Below are positions 17,305-25,033 of a stretch of DNA of 32,035 nt, piece by piece (within the stretch, counting starts at the first letter, position 1; each line of letters opens with the position of its first letter). The notes under the pieces were generated by a model. It saw nothing but the letters and a program-made list of their open reading frames with translations. It searched no databases and had not been told where the DNA came from. A program made the translations under genes and the position numbers. The DNA is from Bacillota bacterium (GTDB lineage: Bacteria; Bacillota; Bacilli; Alicyclobacillales; SLC66): positions 1-32,035 of the forward strand of contig JAJZCB010000041.1 of NCBI GenBank assembly GCA_021846285.1, in the 5' to 3' direction.

Positions 17305-18853
17305 TTGCGTATTCTACTGCCCGTGTCTCGCGGATGACTGTGACCTTGATTTGCCCTGGATAATCGAGTTCGTTCTCAATACGTTTCGATATCTCCCGGG
17401 CCACCCTAACTGACTCAGCGTCGTCAACCTGCTCAGGCTTCACTATAATGCGGATCTCTCTCCCCGCCTGAATGGCGTACGACTTGTCCACGCCACTAAA
17501 GGAGCAGGCGATTTCCTCTAGTCTTTCGAGTCTCTTCAAATATACGTCAAGCGACTCCCTTCGCGCTCCCGGACGCGCCGCAGAAAGTGCATCTGCCGCG
17601 CCGACCAAAACTGATATGGAAGACGTATACTCGATATCTCCGTGATGAGCGCCGATTGCGTTAACCACGACCGGATGCTCCTTATATTTTCTGGCCAAAT
17701 CTACACCAATCTCCACATGGGATCCTTCGACCTCATGCGTAATGGCCTTGCCCACATCGTGCAAAAGCCCGCCGCGTTTCGCGAGATTAACGTCAAGCCC
17801 CAGTTCAGCGGCCATCAGTCCTGCCAAATGCGCCACTTCAATGGAGTGTTTAAGCACATTTTGCCCGTAACTGGTACGATACTTAAGCCGACCCAGAATC
17901 TTTACCAGATCGGGATGGATACCGTGAATCCCCGTCTCAAATGTGGCCTGTTCGCCTTCTTCACGAACGCGCTCATCGACCTCTCGTCTGGCCTTTTCCA
18001 CCATTTCCTCAATACGCGCGGGATGAATTCGCCCATCAGCTACAAGTTTCTCCAACGCAATCCGCGCCACTTCACGACGAATCGGATCGAACCCTGACAA
18101 AATAACGGCTTCCGGCGTATCATCAATAATCAAATCCACGCCTGTCAGGGTTTCCAGAGTGCGAATGTTCCGGCCTTCACGCCCGATAATCCGACCCTTC
18201 ATTTCATCACTGGGAAGAGCCACGACGGACACCGTGGTCTCAGCCACATGATCGGCCGCACAACGTTGAATCGCAGTAGCGATAATCTCTTTCGCCTTGC
18301 GCTCCGCCTCTTCCTTCGCCTGTTGCTCGATTTCCTTCATCAACAAAGCGGCGTCATGTTTGCATTCGGAACGTACTTGGGCCAAAATCAGTTCTCTGGC
18401 CTCTGCACCCGTCAGTCCAGATATCCGTTCCAGTTCCTCGACCTGACGTCTGGACGTTTCTTCCAAGTGACGCCGTTGTTCTCCGAGAATTCGTTCGTCA
18501 GCACTCAAGCTCTCACTGCGTCTCTCGAGAGCCTCAGTTTTCCGGTCCAAGGCTTCTTCTTTTTGTAATAGCCTGCGCTCAAGTCTTTGAATCTCCATTC
18601 GCCGTTCTCGCAACTCACGCTCCGCGTCGTTGCGAATGCGGTGGCCTTCTTCCTTTGCCTCCAGCACAGCTTCCTTTATCTTATTCTCCGCCGTGTGGCG
18701 CGCAGACTCGATCATCTGTTCTGCTTGAGCTCGCGCTCCAGCCAAGGACATCTCCACAGACTTGGCGCGCATCGTAGTCCAAACAAACATTCCCCCGCCC
18801 ACCACTACGGCCGTTATCAGAAGCGCAATGATGAACACCAAGGAGGATACCAT
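17300..18853 (-). CDS. rny: Ribonuclease Y
   Basis: RNase Y is the membrane-bound endoribonuclease that starts mRNA decay in many Firmicutes. The N-terminus is a single membrane segment ([20 protein letters not shown]), followed by a long coiled coil with heptads rich in E, R and L (about residues 30-190), a KH RNA-binding domain ([21 protein letters not shown]), and an HD domain with [18 protein letters not shown] and AIGAHHGD. The 517 residues match the usual length when translation starts at the ATG at 18853; GGGAGG is 11 bases ahead. A longer frame to 18901 is not supported. A textbook promoter lies 120 bases upstream. Confidence 0.96.
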   Translation of the reverse strand: MVSSLVFIIALLITAVVVGGGMFVWTTMRAKSVEMSLAGARAQAEQMIESARHTAENKIKEAVLEAKEEGHRIRNDAERELRERRMEIQRLERRLLQKEEALDRKTEALERRSESLSADERILGEQRRHLEETSRRQVEELERISGLTGAEARELILAQVRSECKHDAALLMKEIEQQAKEEAERKAKEIIATAIQRCAADHVAETTVSVVALPSDEMKGRIIGREGRNIRTLETLTGVDLIIDDTPEAVILSGFDPIRREVARIALEKLVADGRIHPARIEEMVEKARREVDERVREEGEQATFETGIHGIHPDLVKILGRLKYRTSYGQNVLKHSIEVAHLAGLMAAELGLDVNLAKRGGLLHDVGKAITHEVEGSHVEIGVDLARKYKEHPVVVNAIGAHHGDIEYTSSISVLVGAADALSAARPGARRESLDVYLKRLERLEEIACSFSGVDKSYAIQAGREIRIIVKPEQVDDAESVRVAREISKRIENELDYPGQIKVTVIRETRAVEYAK

Positions 18854-18979
18854 ACTTGCATCTGCCTCCCACCTCACCCCGAGAGGGACGCTGAGCAACA
18901 TTCAGGATGTAACGGATTGCTCCAGGCACTTCCAACCGCTATCACACATACAATTGACACAGCAGGTATACGCACCTTA

Positions 18980-19008
18980 ATTATATGATACATGTAAATC
19001 CCTGTCAA
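18980..19008 (-). promoter_or_regulatory. Consensus sigma-A promoter of rny
   Basis: Minus strand: TTGACA (19008-19003), 17-base spacer, TATAAT (18985-18980), both boxes perfect. It lies in the 208-base gap between recX and rny and gives an untranslated leader of about 120 bases. Confidence 0.9.
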
Positions 19009-19061
19009 CCACCCAATCCCATCCATTTTGACGATTGGTGCCATCGTGAACATTCTTGCCA

Positions 19062-19763
19062 CTATGAGTCTTCGTCCTGCAGCAATTTGCGCAGAGTCAC
19101 CCGTACAGTGTCCCCCGCATATCCTTTACGATACAAGTAGCCGGCCAAAAGTTCCCGACGCTTTCGATTCCGCTCCTTATCGCTTAATGCGACGGAACCG
19201 CGGGAGAGCTTTCTGTCAATCTCCGCAAGTTTGCGATGAGCGTCCTTAACGGCCCCCTCCGATTCGTCGTACTGACTGGCGCCAATGACCTGACGCACCT
19301 GATCGGAAGAAACCCCCCGCGACAGCAGGCGTTGCGCCAAGTCCCGCTTGCTGCGCGTCGTTCCACTGGCCACCGTCTGTTCGACATAGCGTTCGGTGAG
19401 CTTCCCGTCGTCCAGTAGACTCTGTTCCTTAAGCCAACGCACCACTTCCTCTGACACCGAAACATGATAGGAATGTCGAGTCAGATACCGCTTCACCTCG
19501 ACCTCCGTACGAGAGCGTCGAGCCAGATACCCGATGCTCAGTTCACGCGCCGCAGCAACCGAGTCAGAACGCAACAGTTGCTGCAGAACCGCTTCGGTCA
19601 ACACTGTTCCGGCATGTACGTTCTGTTGCAACAAACTCACGGCCAGGAAGGGGCCTGAGACCGTTCCGTCGGACAGACGCAGCATCCGCCGCAGCGGGTT
19701 TTCCGGATCGGGTTCCTTGCCTATCACCGTCAAATCGCCATCGTGAGCCACTTCGAGGATCAC
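19062..19763 (-). CDS. recX: Regulatory protein RecX
   Basis: RecX binds RecA filaments and modulates recombination. The 233-residue frame has an N-terminal beta-rich part of the Bacillus type (GDLTVIGKEPDPENPLRR...) and three tandem three-helix RecX repeats, e.g. ELSIGYLARRSRTEVEVKRYL, VVRWLKEQSLLDDGKLTERYV and RDLAQRLLSRGVSSDQV. The assigned start is a GTG at 19763 with the GGGAGG only two bases ahead; a GTG at 19751 (VAHDGDL) is an alternative. It follows recA by 42 bases in the same direction, so it is probably co-expressed with it, unlike B. subtilis, where recX is elsewhere. Confidence 0.88.
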   Translation of the reverse strand: MILEVAHDGDLTVIGKEPDPENPLRRMLRLSDGTVSGPFLAVSLLQQNVHAGTVLTEAVLQQLLRSDSVAAARELSIGYLARRSRTEVEVKRYLTRHSYHVSVSEEVVRWLKEQSLLDDGKLTERYVEQTVASGTTRSKRDLAQRLLSRGVSSDQVRQVIGASQYDESEGAVKDAHRKLAEIDRKLSRGSVALSDKERNRKRRELLAGYLYRKGYAGDTVRVTLRKLLQDEDS

Positions 19764-19805
19764 TCCCTCCCAACACTCCGCCGACAGCTTCCGAACACAG
19801 CTGGA

Positions 19806-20861
19806 TTACTCTTCAAATTCAAAGTCGTCGTCATCTTCCGCCTCATTGGGCACGACCACAACGCCGGGAGACGTGATGCTCAGTTCTCGAATCTTGGCGT
19901 CAATCTGATTGGCCATAGCCGGATGTTCCTTCAGAAACTGTTTGGCATTTTCCTTGCCCTGACCCAAGCGTTCATCCCCGTAGGAGTACCATGCGCCGCT
20001 CTTCTGGATGATCTCCAGTTCAGTTCCAATGTCTACAAGGCTTCCTACGCGAGAAATCCCCTCGCCAAACATGATATCCACTTCAACCTGTTTGAAAGGC
20101 GGAGCCACCTTGTTTTTTACAACCTTGATCTTTGTCCGATTGCCAACGAGGTCGTTCCCTTGTTTCAATGCTTCTCCCCGGCGGACTTCAAGCCTGATGG
20201 TGGAATAAAACTTGAGTGCGCGACCTCCGGTCGTGGTCTCTGGATTGCCAAACATAACGCCGACTTTTTCGCGTATCTGATTGATGAAAATCGCAATGGT
20301 CTTTGATTTGTTGATCGCGCCGCTGAGTTTACGAAGTGCCTGGGACATCAGGCGCGCGTGCAGTCCCACGTGAGAATCTCCCATTTCCCCTTCGATCTCA
20401 GCCTTCGGCACAAGAGCGGCCACGGAGTCGATGACAATAATTTCTACGGCGCCGCTTCGCACAAGCGCCTCAGCGATTTCCAGAGCCTGTTCTCCCGTGT
20501 CGGGTTGGGAAATGAGCATCTCATCGATGTTGACTCCAAGATTTTTCGCGTACAGCGGATCCAGCGCATGCTCTGCGTCGATGAACGCTGCCTGCCCCCC
20601 CTGTCGCTGCACCTCTGCGATCGCATGCAATGCAACAGTTGTCTTTCCGGAAGACTCCGGTCCGTAAATCTCAATAATCCTGCCCCTGGGCAACCCACCC
20701 ACACCGAGAGCGATGTCCAGCGCCAATGAACCCGATGAAATGGTCTCCACATTCATCGTTGCGCTCGCCTCTCCGAGTCGCATGATCGAACCTTTGCCAA
20801 ACTGCTTTTCAATCTGTTTCAATGCCTGGTCTAATGCGCTCTTCCGATCCGCCACACACAT
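19806..20861 (-). CDS. recA: Recombinase RecA
   Basis: RecA forms filaments on single-stranded DNA, promotes strand exchange, and activates LexA cleavage. Seen here: [20 protein letters not shown] at the N-terminus, Walker [10 protein letters not shown], Walker [24 protein letters not shown], the L2 loop [28 protein letters not shown], and an acidic C-terminal tail ([10 protein letters not shown]). I chose the ATG at 20861 (351 residues) because homology begins there and AAGGTGGG precedes it; the frame continues to a GTG at 20948 with a fair ribosome site but the added 29 residues have no RecA character. It is the last but one gene before rny and has a LexA-controlled-looking promoter. Confidence 0.97.
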   Translation of the reverse strand: MCVADRKSALDQALKQIEKQFGKGSIMRLGEASATMNVETISSGSLALDIALGVGGLPRGRIIEIYGPESSGKTTVALHAIAEVQRQGGQAAFIDAEHALDPLYAKNLGVNIDEMLISQPDTGEQALEIAEALVRSGAVEIIVIDSVAALVPKAEIEGEMGDSHVGLHARLMSQALRKLSGAINKSKTIAIFINQIREKVGVMFGNPETTTGGRALKFYSTIRLEVRRGEALKQGNDLVGNRTKIKVVKNKVAPPFKQVEVDIMFGEGISRVGSLVDIGTELEIIQKSGAWYSYGDERLGQGKENAKQFLKEHPAMANQIDAKIRELSITSPGVVVVPNEAEDDDDFEFEE

Positions 20862-20876
20862 TCCCACCTTCTGCAA

Positions 20877-20897
20877 GGTTGTTCGTACTGGATTAGA
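20877..20897. repeat. Direct repeat copy next to recA ribosome site
   Basis: Twenty-one bases (plus strand core GTTCGTACTGGATTAGA) identical to 21033-21053. On the transcript this copy lies 15 bases before the recA start codon region. Confidence 0.85.
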
Positions 20898-20959
20898 ACT
20901 CCGCAGCGGGCTGCTTGGTCGGCGCTTCTGAAGGGCTCGGTCATGCACCTGTGTGCACT

Positions 20960-20983
20960 CCCTCTCCCTTCCTCCCGTCTCCC
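20960..20983 (-). other. Putative G-quadruplex motif in the recA leader
   Basis: On the transcript strand there are four GGG runs separated by loops of 4, 5 and 3 bases (AGAC, AGGAA, AGA), meeting the common G3-N1-7 rule. It lies about 100 bases before the recA start codon. Folding is not demonstrated. Confidence 0.6.
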
Positions 20984-21032
20984 GCGCATCCCTTGCGTCT
21001 TACCTAATCCATCCCGAACTTCGATTCAAGCT

Positions 21033-21053
21033 GGTTGTTCGTACTGGATTAGA
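21033..21053. repeat. Direct repeat copy at the recA transcript 5' end
   Basis: Identical over 21 bases to 20877-20897; the two copies are offset by 156 bases. It also forms a hairpin with the imperfect inverted copy at 21003-21017 (12 of 15 positions match). Confidence 0.85.
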
Positions 21054-21061
21054 CTATCATT

Positions 21062-21090
21062 ATTGTACTAGCTCACGTCGCAAAACACAA
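21062..21090 (-). promoter_or_regulatory. recA promoter
   Basis: Minus strand: -35 TTGTGT (21090-21085), 17-base spacer, -10 TACAAT (21067-21062). The LexA-like box overlaps the -35, as expected for an SOS-controlled gene. Confidence 0.7.
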
Positions 21091-21101
21091 ACATTTGTTC
21101 G
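21088..21101. promoter_or_regulatory. LexA (DinR) operator-like SOS box
   Basis: CAAACATTTGTTCG matches the Gram-positive LexA consensus CGAAC-N4-GTTCG at every fixed position except one (A for G). It overlaps the -35 box of the recA promoter, so LexA bound here would block RNA polymerase. Confidence 0.75.
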
Positions 21102-21160
21102 GACATGTGCAATCGTAGCAAGACACCGCTTAGCACTTTGGAAGTTACCGCTCCCGATAG

Positions 21161-21185
21161 AAAAAGGCAAGGTGGCAACCCTGCC
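21161..21185 (-). terminator. Intrinsic terminator of the sigma factor/zinc-finger pair
   Basis: Minus strand GGCAGGGT pairs with ACCTTGCC (one G-U pair) around a TGCC loop, followed by TTTTT. It lies 27 bases after the zinc-finger gene and insulates recA from it. Confidence 0.82.
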
Positions 21186-21211
21186 AGAGATCATTAAACA
21201 AACGTTAACAA

Positions 21212-21385
21212 CTATTTTGATGTGCGGTGCTCCTCCAAGATTTTTACACATGCTTCCACACACTCTTTACAAATGAAAACGCCAGGCCCCGCTACTATTT
21301 GCGAAACATCGTCTTGGTGTTTTCGGCAAAATGAGCATCTAATCCCTGGTCGTTCATCTTGTTCAGTGCTTGGCTGGGTCGTCAT
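21212..21385 (-). CDS. Stand-alone ClpX-type C4 zinc-finger protein
   Basis: The 57-residue product is almost only the zinc-binding domain known from the N-terminus of ClpX: CSFCRKHQDDVSQIVAGPGVFICKECVEACVKIL, with two CxxC pairs and the conserved AGPG turn. In ClpX this domain forms dimers and binds substrates and adaptors; here the ATPase part is absent. The ATG at 21385 has AAGGGGAGTG six bases ahead, and the gene overlaps the sigma factor end by 23 bases, so the two are translated as a pair. Possible roles are binding the sigma factor, or acting on ClpX or its adaptors by mixed dimers; neither is shown. It is a separate gene, not a broken clpX, because its stop is followed by a terminator. 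Confidence 0.85.
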   Translation of the reverse strand: MTTQPSTEQDERPGIRCSFCRKHQDDVSQIVAGPGVFICKECVEACVKILEEHRTSK

Positions 21386-21905
21386 CAATAACACTCCCCT
21401 TTTCGAGTATGTTTTTCAGTGAACTCAAAGATTTGCTCAGCCTCCATCGAACCGTACTTGCTACCCTCCCTTGCAACTCGGCAATTTCGGCTGAACTCCA
21501 ACCTTCGAAGTAGTGTAGCCTGATAGCTTCACGGTCAGAAGGAGACAGCAATTCCAACGCCTCACCCATGTCGATTGTCAACTCGACCTGCGCTGTGTAT
21601 TCCGTATTGTTGGGTTCCCAAATGCGAGGGAAAATAGCTGTCTCCGCATAACGTTTACGGTGCCATTGCATTGCACGATTGTACGCGATGGTTCTGATCC
21701 ACTTCCCAAATACTTCTGGCTTGCGTAGTCCGTCTAACCCTATATATGCTTGCAACAACACATCCTGTACAACATCGTCAATGTCGCCAGAAGGTAAAAC
21801 ACGTTTTACCACTTGAAGAATACTCGCAATGTGCTTCTCCAACAGCCTTTCGAGTGCTTCTGTATCGCCCTCCTTCGCTCGCACAACGTCCTCCTCGTCA
21901 TTCAC
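21363..21905 (-). CDS. RNA polymerase sigma factor, ECF type
   Basis: A 180-residue sigma-70 family protein with only regions 2 and 4. Region 2 covers DIDDVVQDVLLQAYIGLDGL and FGKWIRTIAYNRAMQWHRKR (about residues 41-85); region 4 is the helix-turn-helix LSPSDREAIRLHYFEGWSSAEIAELQGRVASTVRWRLSKSL (about 118-160). Start is GTG at 21905 with AAGGAGGTGA six bases ahead, an unusually complete Shine-Dalgarno sequence. No membrane anti-sigma gene lies next to it; the partner is the overlapping zinc-finger gene. The base composition looks lower in GC than the flanking genes. Its regulon cannot be read from the window. Confidence 0.9.
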   Translation of the reverse strand: MNDEEDVVRAKEGDTEALERLLEKHIASILQVVKRVLPSGDIDDVVQDVLLQAYIGLDGLRKPEVFGKWIRTIAYNRAMQWHRKRYAETAIFPRIWEPNNTEYTAQVELTIDMGEALELLSPSDREAIRLHYFEGWSSAEIAELQGRVASTVRWRLSKSLSSLKNILEKGSVIDDDPAKH

Positions 21906-21991
21906 GCCAACTCACCTCCTTGTCACCTATTTAAGTCGCTCGTGGGCATACAACTGTTGGGTCAAAGCTTACTTCATCATTTTGGCTAGAG

Positions 21992-22039
21992 CGGTGAGAG
22001 CCGTGGCAGGCGCACTGGCGCCCACCACGGCTCTCACCG
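21992..22039. repeat. Long perfect inverted repeat between helicase and sigma genes
   Basis: Arms 21992-22006 and 22025-22039 are perfectly complementary over 15 bases (CGGTGAGAGCCGTGG and partner), and an inner GGCGC/GCGCC pair (22009-22013, 22018-22022) extends the stem to 20 pairs with two mismatched positions. It follows the helicase stop by 90 bases. No U-run follows, so it may be a terminator without tail, an RNA-stabilising stem or a protein site. Confidence 0.8.
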
Positions 22040-22128
22040 TGCATTTGATCACAGTCCTGCCAGCGCAACTCACCAGCCGCTCCCTGCACCGGGCACGGCG
22101 GAGAAAAGACACTGCACACCACGCGCGC

Positions 22129-23739
22129 TCAGTCTTGACGTCCGCCATAGCGGCGCGGTGAACTTCCCATGCCACGGGGTTTCGCAGGTTCCAAATTGAC
22201 CCGATAGCCGTTAACCCGCGCCTGGCGCAGTGCCTCAAACACGAATGGCGCAGACTCTTCCTCGACTTCGACGAAGGTAAACTTCTCAAAGATGTCGATC
22301 TTGCCGACTGCGGCGCTGGGGATTCCCGACTCTTCCGAAATCATCCGGACCAGATCGCCAGGGCCCATCCGGGCGCTGCGGCCAATGTTGACAAAGAACC
22401 GAACCATACCCGGCGCTCCGCCGGTATCTCCGAAATCATACTGACCCGCTTCTTCCGATTCCAGTTCGCCGGCGGAAGCAAGCTTCAGCGCCGCGGCGGC
22501 GAGATCCACCGGATCCAGTTCATCCACCAATTTGCCAAGCAGGGCCCGGTAGTGCCCCAGCCCGCCCTCCTGGACAGTGGCCTGCAAACGATCGCGCCAA
22601 ATCTCCGCTTGCCGCTCCGCGACATCCGCCAGCGACGGCACTTCACGACCTTCGATGGACGCCTTCGTTTCACGCTGAATTGTTTTTAGCAACTTGAATT
22701 CACGGGGCGTTACCAGGGTGATCGCCAAACCGCGTTTGCCCGCCCGCCCCGTTCGTCCGACGCGATGGACGTACGCTTCGGTGTCCTGTGGGATGTCATA
22801 GTTGACGACATGCGTCACGTTGCCGACATCGATACCGCGAGCGGCCACGTCAGTCGCCACCAACAGCTCGATTTCACCGCCGCGAAACTTCTTCATCACG
22901 CGATCGCGCTGCGCCTGGCTCAGGTCGCCGTGAAGGCCGTCAGCCAGATACCCTCGCGATATCAGCGCTTCTGTCAATTCATCGACGCCCCGCTTGGTGC
23001 GGCAGAAAATTATGCCCAGCGTGACATCCTCACTGTCGATCACCCGACACATACTGTCCAGTTTTGTGCGCTCGAGAACCTTGTAGAACACCTGATCGAT
23101 CTGTGGCACGGTCATTTCGCCGTGTGTCATCTGAACGTGTTCAGGCGCTTTCATATAGCGGTTCGCGAGACGGCGAACTTCAGGAGGAATGGTGGCGGAG
23201 AACAGGAGTGTCTGCCGCTCTGTGGGAATCGTTTGCAGAATCGACTCGATATCCTCGATAAATCCCATGTCCAACATTTCGTCGGCTTCGTCCAGTACGA
23301 CCGTCTGTACTTTATCAAGCTTGAGCGTTCCGCGGCGCAGATGGTCGAGAACCCGCCCTGGCGTTCCAATAACAATATTGACACCCTGTTCCAGAGCGCG
23401 AATCTGATGTCCAATGGACTGCCCGCCGTAAATGGGCAGTGTACGCACACGTTTAAATTTGGCGATCTTGCGCATTTCACCAGCAACCTGAATCGCCAGT
23501 TCACGCGTGGGCAACAGAACGATCGACTGCACATGGCGACCCGTTCCCGCGATCTCCACAAGCGGAATGCCAAACGCAGCCGTCTTCCCGGTGCCTGTCT
23601 GAGCCTGTCCAATGACATCCTTGCCGTCCAAAATCAGAGGAATACACGTACTCTGAATCGGAGACGGCTCCTCATAGCCCATTTCATCGATGGCTTCCTG
23701 CAGTTTTCTACTCAAAGCAAATTCTAAAAAAGTCGTCAT
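22129..23739 (-). CDS. DEAD-box ATP-dependent RNA helicase with DbpA-type RNA-binding domain
   Basis: A 536-residue CshA/DeaD-type helicase that unwinds short RNA duplexes, probably in ribosome assembly or mRNA turnover. Motifs in order: Q motif (YEEPSPIQ), I AQTGTGKT, Ia PTRELAIQ, II VLDEADEMLD, III SAT, IV-V (IIFCRTKRG, ATDVAARGIDV) and VI HRVGRTGRAG. A DbpA-like RNA-binding domain follows near the C-terminus (MVRFFVNIGRSARMGPGDLVRMISEESG...KFTFVEVEEE), ending in a short Arg/Gly tail. It begins 10 bases after the cinA stop with GAGGGTGA as ribosome site and is probably co-transcribed with it. cinA and recA are direct neighbours in B. subtilis; this gene lies between them here. Confidence 0.94.
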   Translation of the reverse strand: MTTFLEFALSRKLQEAIDEMGYEEPSPIQSTCIPLILDGKDVIGQAQTGTGKTAAFGIPLVEIAGTGRHVQSIVLLPTRELAIQVAGEMRKIAKFKRVRTLPIYGGQSIGHQIRALEQGVNIVIGTPGRVLDHLRRGTLKLDKVQTVVLDEADEMLDMGFIEDIESILQTIPTERQTLLFSATIPPEVRRLANRYMKAPEHVQMTHGEMTVPQIDQVFYKVLERTKLDSMCRVIDSEDVTLGIIFCRTKRGVDELTEALISRGYLADGLHGDLSQAQRDRVMKKFRGGEIELLVATDVAARGIDVGNVTHVVNYDIPQDTEAYVHRVGRTGRAGKRGLAITLVTPREFKLLKTIQRETKASIEGREVPSLADVAERQAEIWRDRLQATVQEGGLGHYRALLGKLVDELDPVDLAAAALKLASAGELESEEAGQYDFGDTGGAPGMVRFFVNIGRSARMGPGDLVRMISEESGIPSAAVGKIDIFEKFTFVEVEEESAPFVFEALRQARVNGYRVNLEPAKPRGMGSSPRRYGGRQD

Positions 23740-23749
23740 TCCATCACCC

Positions 23750-24994
23750 TCATAATTGTTTTAACTCTTGCAGCAGCAAATGAAGCGCCGCCTTTGCCGC
23801 TCGAATCCGGACCTGCGTCCGGTCACCCGAAAATACACGTTTCTTCACGATCACGCCGCGTTCGCCCGCAACTGCCAGATACACGAGCCCCACCGGTTTG
23901 TCAGGCGTACCTCCGGCTGGTCCGGCTATCCCCGTCACACTCACCGCATAATCAGCGGCCATCAGCCGACGGGCTCCCAAAGCCATCTCCCGGGCAACCT
24001 CAGCGCTGACTGCGCCGTGAGCCATGAGAGTTTCGGGCGCCACGCCAAGCAGGCGTTCCTTCACGTCATTGTCATAAGAGACAACGCTCCCGTGAACACA
24101 GTCGGAACTGCCGGGAATGTCAACCAACAGCGAAGTCAGCAAGCCCCCCGTACAACTCTCGGCAAATGCAGCGCGCGCGCGTTTGTCGCGCAGCGCCTGC
24201 AGGACTGTATGAGCAAGCGTATCATCGTCAAATCCATAGACGTATTGTCCCAGCCTCTCGAGCAACACAGATTCGACGGGAGCGATCATCGCTCTGGCTG
24301 TCCGTATGGTATCAGCCCGAGCCGTGATGCGCAACGCCATCTCCCCTTCCGACGCCAGCGGCGCGATGGTCGGATTGGACTGCGTGCGCAAGATGTCTCT
24401 TACCCGCTCATGCGCCTCAGACTCGCCAATCCCGTAGAGACGAATCATGCGACTGACAATCGCCTCGCCCCCTGCGAGCGAGGCCAGTACGGGACGCACC
24501 GACTCCTGGTACATGGGTTGCGTCTCGAGCGGTGGTCCAGGCAGAAGAAAAATGTGTCGGCCATTCCACTCCACATACTGACCCGGCGCCGTTCCCCGAG
24601 CGTTGGGCAAAAACGCCGCCGTACCGATGCGCATGGCCTGCCGTCGGTTCGTGTCCGCCGGAATGCGCCCCACGCGCACAAAATACGGTGCGACATGCGA
24701 ATCAAACGCTTCCTGGGAAAACACCAGAGGCAATCCGCAAGCCTCGGCCACGGCTTCACGAGTCAAGTCATCGTCCGTGGGTCCCAGGCCGCCGGTCACT
24801 ATGACCACCTGAGACCGCTCCAGGGCTAGTGTAACGGTGTTCATCAGACGTTCTCTATTATCGCCAACCGCAGAGTGAAAATAGACAGCCACTCCCAATG
24901 ACGCCAAATCGAGCGACAGGTACCGCGCGTGCGTGTTGTCAATTTGACCAAGCAAAATCTCTGTGCCCACTGCGATAATTTCAGCGGTGATCAT
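23750..24994 (-). CDS. cinA: Competence/damage-inducible protein CinA
   Basis: The 414-residue protein has two domains. The N-terminal molybdopterin-binding-like domain (AEIIAVGTEILLGQIDNTHARYLS; VIVTGGLGPTDDDLTREAVAEA) is a COG1058-type domain linked to ADP-ribose pyrophosphatase activity in the family. The C-terminal CinA domain (FAESCTGGLLTSLLVDIPGSS; AVSVTGIAGPAGGTPDKPVGLVYLAV) is the nicotinamide-mononucleotide deamidase type. The ATG at 24994 has GGGGGTGG close by. The gap from pgsA is 39 bases. In several bacteria cinA is co-expressed with recA; here the two are separated. Confidence 0.94.
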   Translation of the reverse strand: MITAEIIAVGTEILLGQIDNTHARYLSLDLASLGVAVYFHSAVGDNRERLMNTVTLALERSQVVIVTGGLGPTDDDLTREAVAEACGLPLVFSQEAFDSHVAPYFVRVGRIPADTNRRQAMRIGTAAFLPNARGTAPGQYVEWNGRHIFLLPGPPLETQPMYQESVRPVLASLAGGEAIVSRMIRLYGIGESEAHERVRDILRTQSNPTIAPLASEGEMALRITARADTIRTARAMIAPVESVLLERLGQYVYGFDDDTLAHTVLQALRDKRARAAFAESCTGGLLTSLLVDIPGSSDCVHGSVVSYDNDVKERLLGVAPETLMAHGAVSAEVAREMALGARRLMAADYAVSVTGIAGPAGGTPDKPVGLVYLAVAGERGVIVKKRVFSGDRTQVRIRAAKAALHLLLQELKQL

Positions 24995-25033
24995 CCCGCC
25001 ACCCCCGAGCCGCTCATTCAGTGCTCTGGACCA

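Larger units (their letters stand above)
20862..21084 (-). promoter_or_regulatory. Structured 5' leader of recA
   Basis: The predicted transcript starts near 21055 and has about 190 untranslated bases. It contains two exact 21-base copies of one segment (21053-21033, at the very 5' end, and 20897-20877, just before the ribosome site), one partly complementary segment (21003-21017, with arms TAATCCA...CGAAC) that can pair with either copy, and a purine-rich G-run tract at 20983-20960. Together this forms an unusual leader for recA; its effect is unknown. Confidence 0.55.

Noticed and set aside
16413-18853. Possible spoVS gene near rny/ymdB
   Set aside because: Looked for because it follows ymdB in Bacillus; no such short gene is present in this interval or next to it.
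20862-20948. 29-residue N-terminal extension of RecA
   Set aside because: The GTG at 20948 has a fair ribosome site, but the extension is unlike any RecA start and contains the leader repeat; the ATG at 20861 fits homology.
22765-23727. 320-codon plus-strand frame opposite the helicase gene
   Set aside because: It is antisense to a gene with complete DEAD-box motifs, shows no protein features and no ribosome site.
23768-24829. 353-codon plus-strand frame opposite cinA
   Set aside because: Shadow of cinA; His/Arg/Gln-rich with no domain or ribosome site.
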